From positions 26,901 to 90,900 of the forward strand of contig NZ_FUXM01000004.1 of the NCBI RefSeq assembly GCF_900167165.1: a DNA stretch of 64,000 bases, in the 5' to 3' direction. Made by a program: the position numbers and the translations under genes. Shown here one piece after another: positions 62,333-64,000 of this stretch. Position 1 is the stretch's first letter; every line of letters begins with the position of its first letter. The notes beneath the pieces are model-generated. The model was not told the origin of the DNA, ran no database searches, and saw only the letters and a program-made list of their open reading frames with translations. This DNA comes from Carboxydocella sporoproducens DSM 16521 (GTDB taxonomy: Bacteria > Bacillota > GCA-003054495 > Carboxydocellales > Carboxydocellaceae).

Positions 62333-63910
62333 CTATAAAGAAACGAACTTGACATCGATAATGCCATCTATTTTGGCTATTTCTCCTAGAATTGCCTCCG
62401 GTACCACATTATCCACCGCCAGCACCATCACAGCCCGGCCACCCACCTGTTTGCGGCCCACCTGCATTCCAGCAATGTTGATGTCATGCTCACCAATGAG
62501 GGTGCCCACCCGCCCGATGATCCGGGGCTTATCAATATGGGGGGCAACCAGCATGTAGCCTTCCGGCACCATGTCGATGCGATAACCGTCTATTAAGACG
62601 ATGCGGGCATCATTATCCCGGAAGAGGGTACCGCCAACGGCTTTAGGACAGGGCCCGCCTGTCAGTTTGACGGTAATCAGGTTGGTATAGTCATGGGCCT
62701 CTTCTTCCCTGGTTTCCATGATGCGCAGGCCCCGCCCCTTGGCCAGCTGTACCGCATTGACATAACTGACCGGCACATCACTGTAGGATTCCATAATCCC
62801 CTTGATGATGGCGGTAGTCAGGGGAGCGGTATTGATGCAGGCTACATCCCCGGCATAGGTGATTTCGATATTCTCAAACTCGGAAGTGAGCTGGGAGATA
62901 AACTTGCCCAGCTTTTCCGCCAGGGCCAGATAAGGTTTAACAACCAGTGCATCTTCTTTGGGAATGGCCGGCATATTCACAGCATTCTGGGCCATGCCGC
63001 CCTGCAGGATGGTGACAATCTCCCGGGCCACATCCAGAGCCACATTGACCTGGGCTTCCTCGGTAGATGCCCCCAGATGCGGGGTAACTACCACATTGGG
63101 CAGTTCAAACAACGGGCTTTCCGTCGTGGGTTCCACTTCAAAGACATCCAGCGCTGCTCCGGCCACCTTACCTGTCTTCAGAGCCTCATACAGATCCTGT
63201 TCATTGATGATGCCACCGCGGGCAACATTGATAATCCGTACCCCCGGCTTCATTTTGGCCAGGGCTTCCCGGTTAATCAGGTTAACCGTTTCCTTGGTTT
63301 TGGGCAAATGCACGGTGATAAAGTCCGCTTCCCGATAGACATCCTCCAGGGACACCAGTTCCACCCCGATTTCCCGGGCCCGCTCATGGGTGATATAGGG
63401 GTCATAACCGATGACCTTCATGGCAAAGCCCTGGGCCCGTTTGGCCACTGCGGTACCAATCCGCCCCAGCCCAATAACCCCCAGGATTTTATCCCGCAGC
63501 TCCACGCCGGTAAATTCCTTGCGCAGCCATTTCCCCTTTTTCAAGGCCTCATTGGCCTGGGGTACATGGCGAGCCAGGGCCAGCATCAGGGCCAGAGTGT
63601 GTTCAGCCGCGGCAATGGTATTGCCATCGGGAGCATTGACCACAATAATACCATGCTGAGTAGCAGCCTGAACATCGATATTGTCTACCCCGACACCGGC
63701 GCGGCCGATTACCTTCAGGTTTACCCCCGCCGCAATAATGGGGGCAGTGATCTTGGTAGCACTGCGCACCACCACGGCATCATAGGCGGGAATCATCTCC
63801 ACCAGTTGCTGCTCACTCAGCTTTTCCTCGATAACATCCACAGTAAACCCGGGTTCCCGCAAGATATCTATTCCTTTTTCACTGACACCATCTAAGACCA
63901 GTATCCGCAT
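62333..63910 (-). CDS. serA: D-3-phosphoglycerate dehydrogenase
   Basis: Encodes 525 residues. The NAD fold shows LGVIGLGRIGTAVAKRAQGF near residue 144, the substrate histidine is near VVTPHLGASTEEAQVN, and a C-terminal ACT-like region (RIIGRVGTLIGEHDINIAGM) completes the long SerA form. It starts serine biosynthesis. The gene at the right edge may supply the next, transamination step. Confidence 0.95.
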   Translation of the reverse strand: MRILVLDGVSEKGIDILREPGFTVDVIEEKLSEQQLVEMIPAYDAVVVRSATKITAPIIAAGVNLKVIGRAGVGVDNIDVQAATQHGIIVVNAPDGNTIAAAEHTLALMLALARHVPQANEALKKGKWLRKEFTGVELRDKILGVIGLGRIGTAVAKRAQGFAMKVIGYDPYITHERAREIGVELVSLEDVYREADFITVHLPKTKETVNLINREALAKMKPGVRIINVARGGIINEQDLYEALKTGKVAGAALDVFEVEPTTESPLFELPNVVVTPHLGASTEEAQVNVALDVAREIVTILQGGMAQNAVNMPAIPKEDALVVKPYLALAEKLGKFISQLTSEFENIEITYAGDVACINTAPLTTAIIKGIMESYSDVPVSYVNAVQLAKGRGLRIMETREEEAHDYTNLITVKLTGGPCPKAVGGTLFRDNDARIVLIDGYRIDMVPEGYMLVAPHIDKPRIIGRVGTLIGEHDINIAGMQVGRKQVGGRAVMVLAVDNVVPEAILGEIAKIDGIIDVKFVSL

Positions 63911-63956
63911 AAAAATCCCCTTTCCCCTTATCTAACTTCATTAACTGCGAAACCTC

Positions 63957-64000
63957 TTACCCTTCCAGAAATACCTTCTGGGCGGCAGCCACACCGGCAC
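63957..64000 (-). CDS. 3' end of probable class V aminotransferase (partial)
   Basis: The last 13 codons read AGVAAAQKVFLEG before TAA, resembling the C-terminus of alanine/serine-glyoxylate or SerC-like aminotransferases that often accompany serA. The gene continues beyond the window. Identity rests on this short tail and context. Confidence 0.4.
   Translation of the reverse strand, partial: AGVAAAQKVFLEG

Noticed and set aside
62693-63895. A 400-codon open frame on the plus strand
   Set aside because: Antisense to serA, with no recognisable domain.

Overview
The window looks like a chromosomal segment of a spore-forming, largely anaerobic member of the Bacillota (Clostridia-like). Supporting signs are BofA (sporulation), a ferredoxin-dependent 2-oxoacid oxidoreductase, large Bacillus-type SRP RNA, Bacillus-type LexA boxes, TAG/TTG/GTG usage with strong GGAGG ribosome sites, and a cytochrome bd oxidase under an Fe-S type Rrf2 regulator. 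The genus (perhaps something like Carboxydocella) is only a guess. Nearly all genes lie on the minus strand.

Region 1 (0-5 kb): cydAB with its Rrf2 regulator and two matching operator-like palindromes, a GNAT acetyltransferase preceded by tandem repeats, and a class I aminotransferase. Region 2 (4.8-14.6 kb): a signalling block with three HD-GYP phosphodiesterase-type proteins, one fused to an RsbW-like kinase domain and bracketed by two STAS proteins, a FapA/DUF342 gene that appears frameshifted, and an FMN reductase-like flavoprotein on the plus strand. Region 3 (14.6-18.7 kb): PIG-L deacetylase, EamA transporter, PRiA4-type zinc protein, and an SOS-controlled dinB-yolD pair. Region 4 (18.7-24.5 kb): a complete molybdenum-cofactor operon (small Cys protein, moeA, moeA2, moaA, moaC, MOSC, mog) preceded by a recognisable Moco riboswitch and intrinsic terminator. 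Region 5 (24.5-33 kb): PhoH, a candidate small RNA, a damaged RelE/Phd pair, the korABCD-like operon with a P-loop protein, and a SsuABC/TauABC-type importer. Region 6 (32.9-36.2 kb): bofA, recR, ybaB, dnaX, SRP RNA.

Region 7 (36.2-57.9 kb) is accessory DNA inserted between the SRP RNA/dnaX block and the tadA/tRNA/serS block, which are usually neighbours in Bacillota. It carries an IS607-type element (serine recombinase plus TnpB and a long GC-rich noncoding end that may encode omega RNA), a SWIM-SNF2 helicase, an enoyl-CoA hydratase-like gene, a very AT-rich three-gene cassette (unknown protein, SecB-like chaperone, PD-(D/E)XK nuclease-like protein), and a defence-type operon (XRE regulator, AIPR-family protein, DUF499 ATPase, small unknown protein, DUF1156 adenine methylase, PLD-helicase). 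The SecB/nuclease cassette is the best candidate for an undescribed system: its layout resembles toxin-antitoxin-chaperone modules but with a nuclease-like putative effector. The helicase/methylase/ATPase operon resembles predicted anti-phage systems already known in outline.

Region 8 (57.9-64 kb): five tRNA genes (Ser-CGA, Arg-CCT, Arg-ACG, Ser-GCT, Ser-TGA), tadA, an MFS transporter, serS, a histidine phosphatase, serA, and the 3' end of a probable class V aminotransferase.
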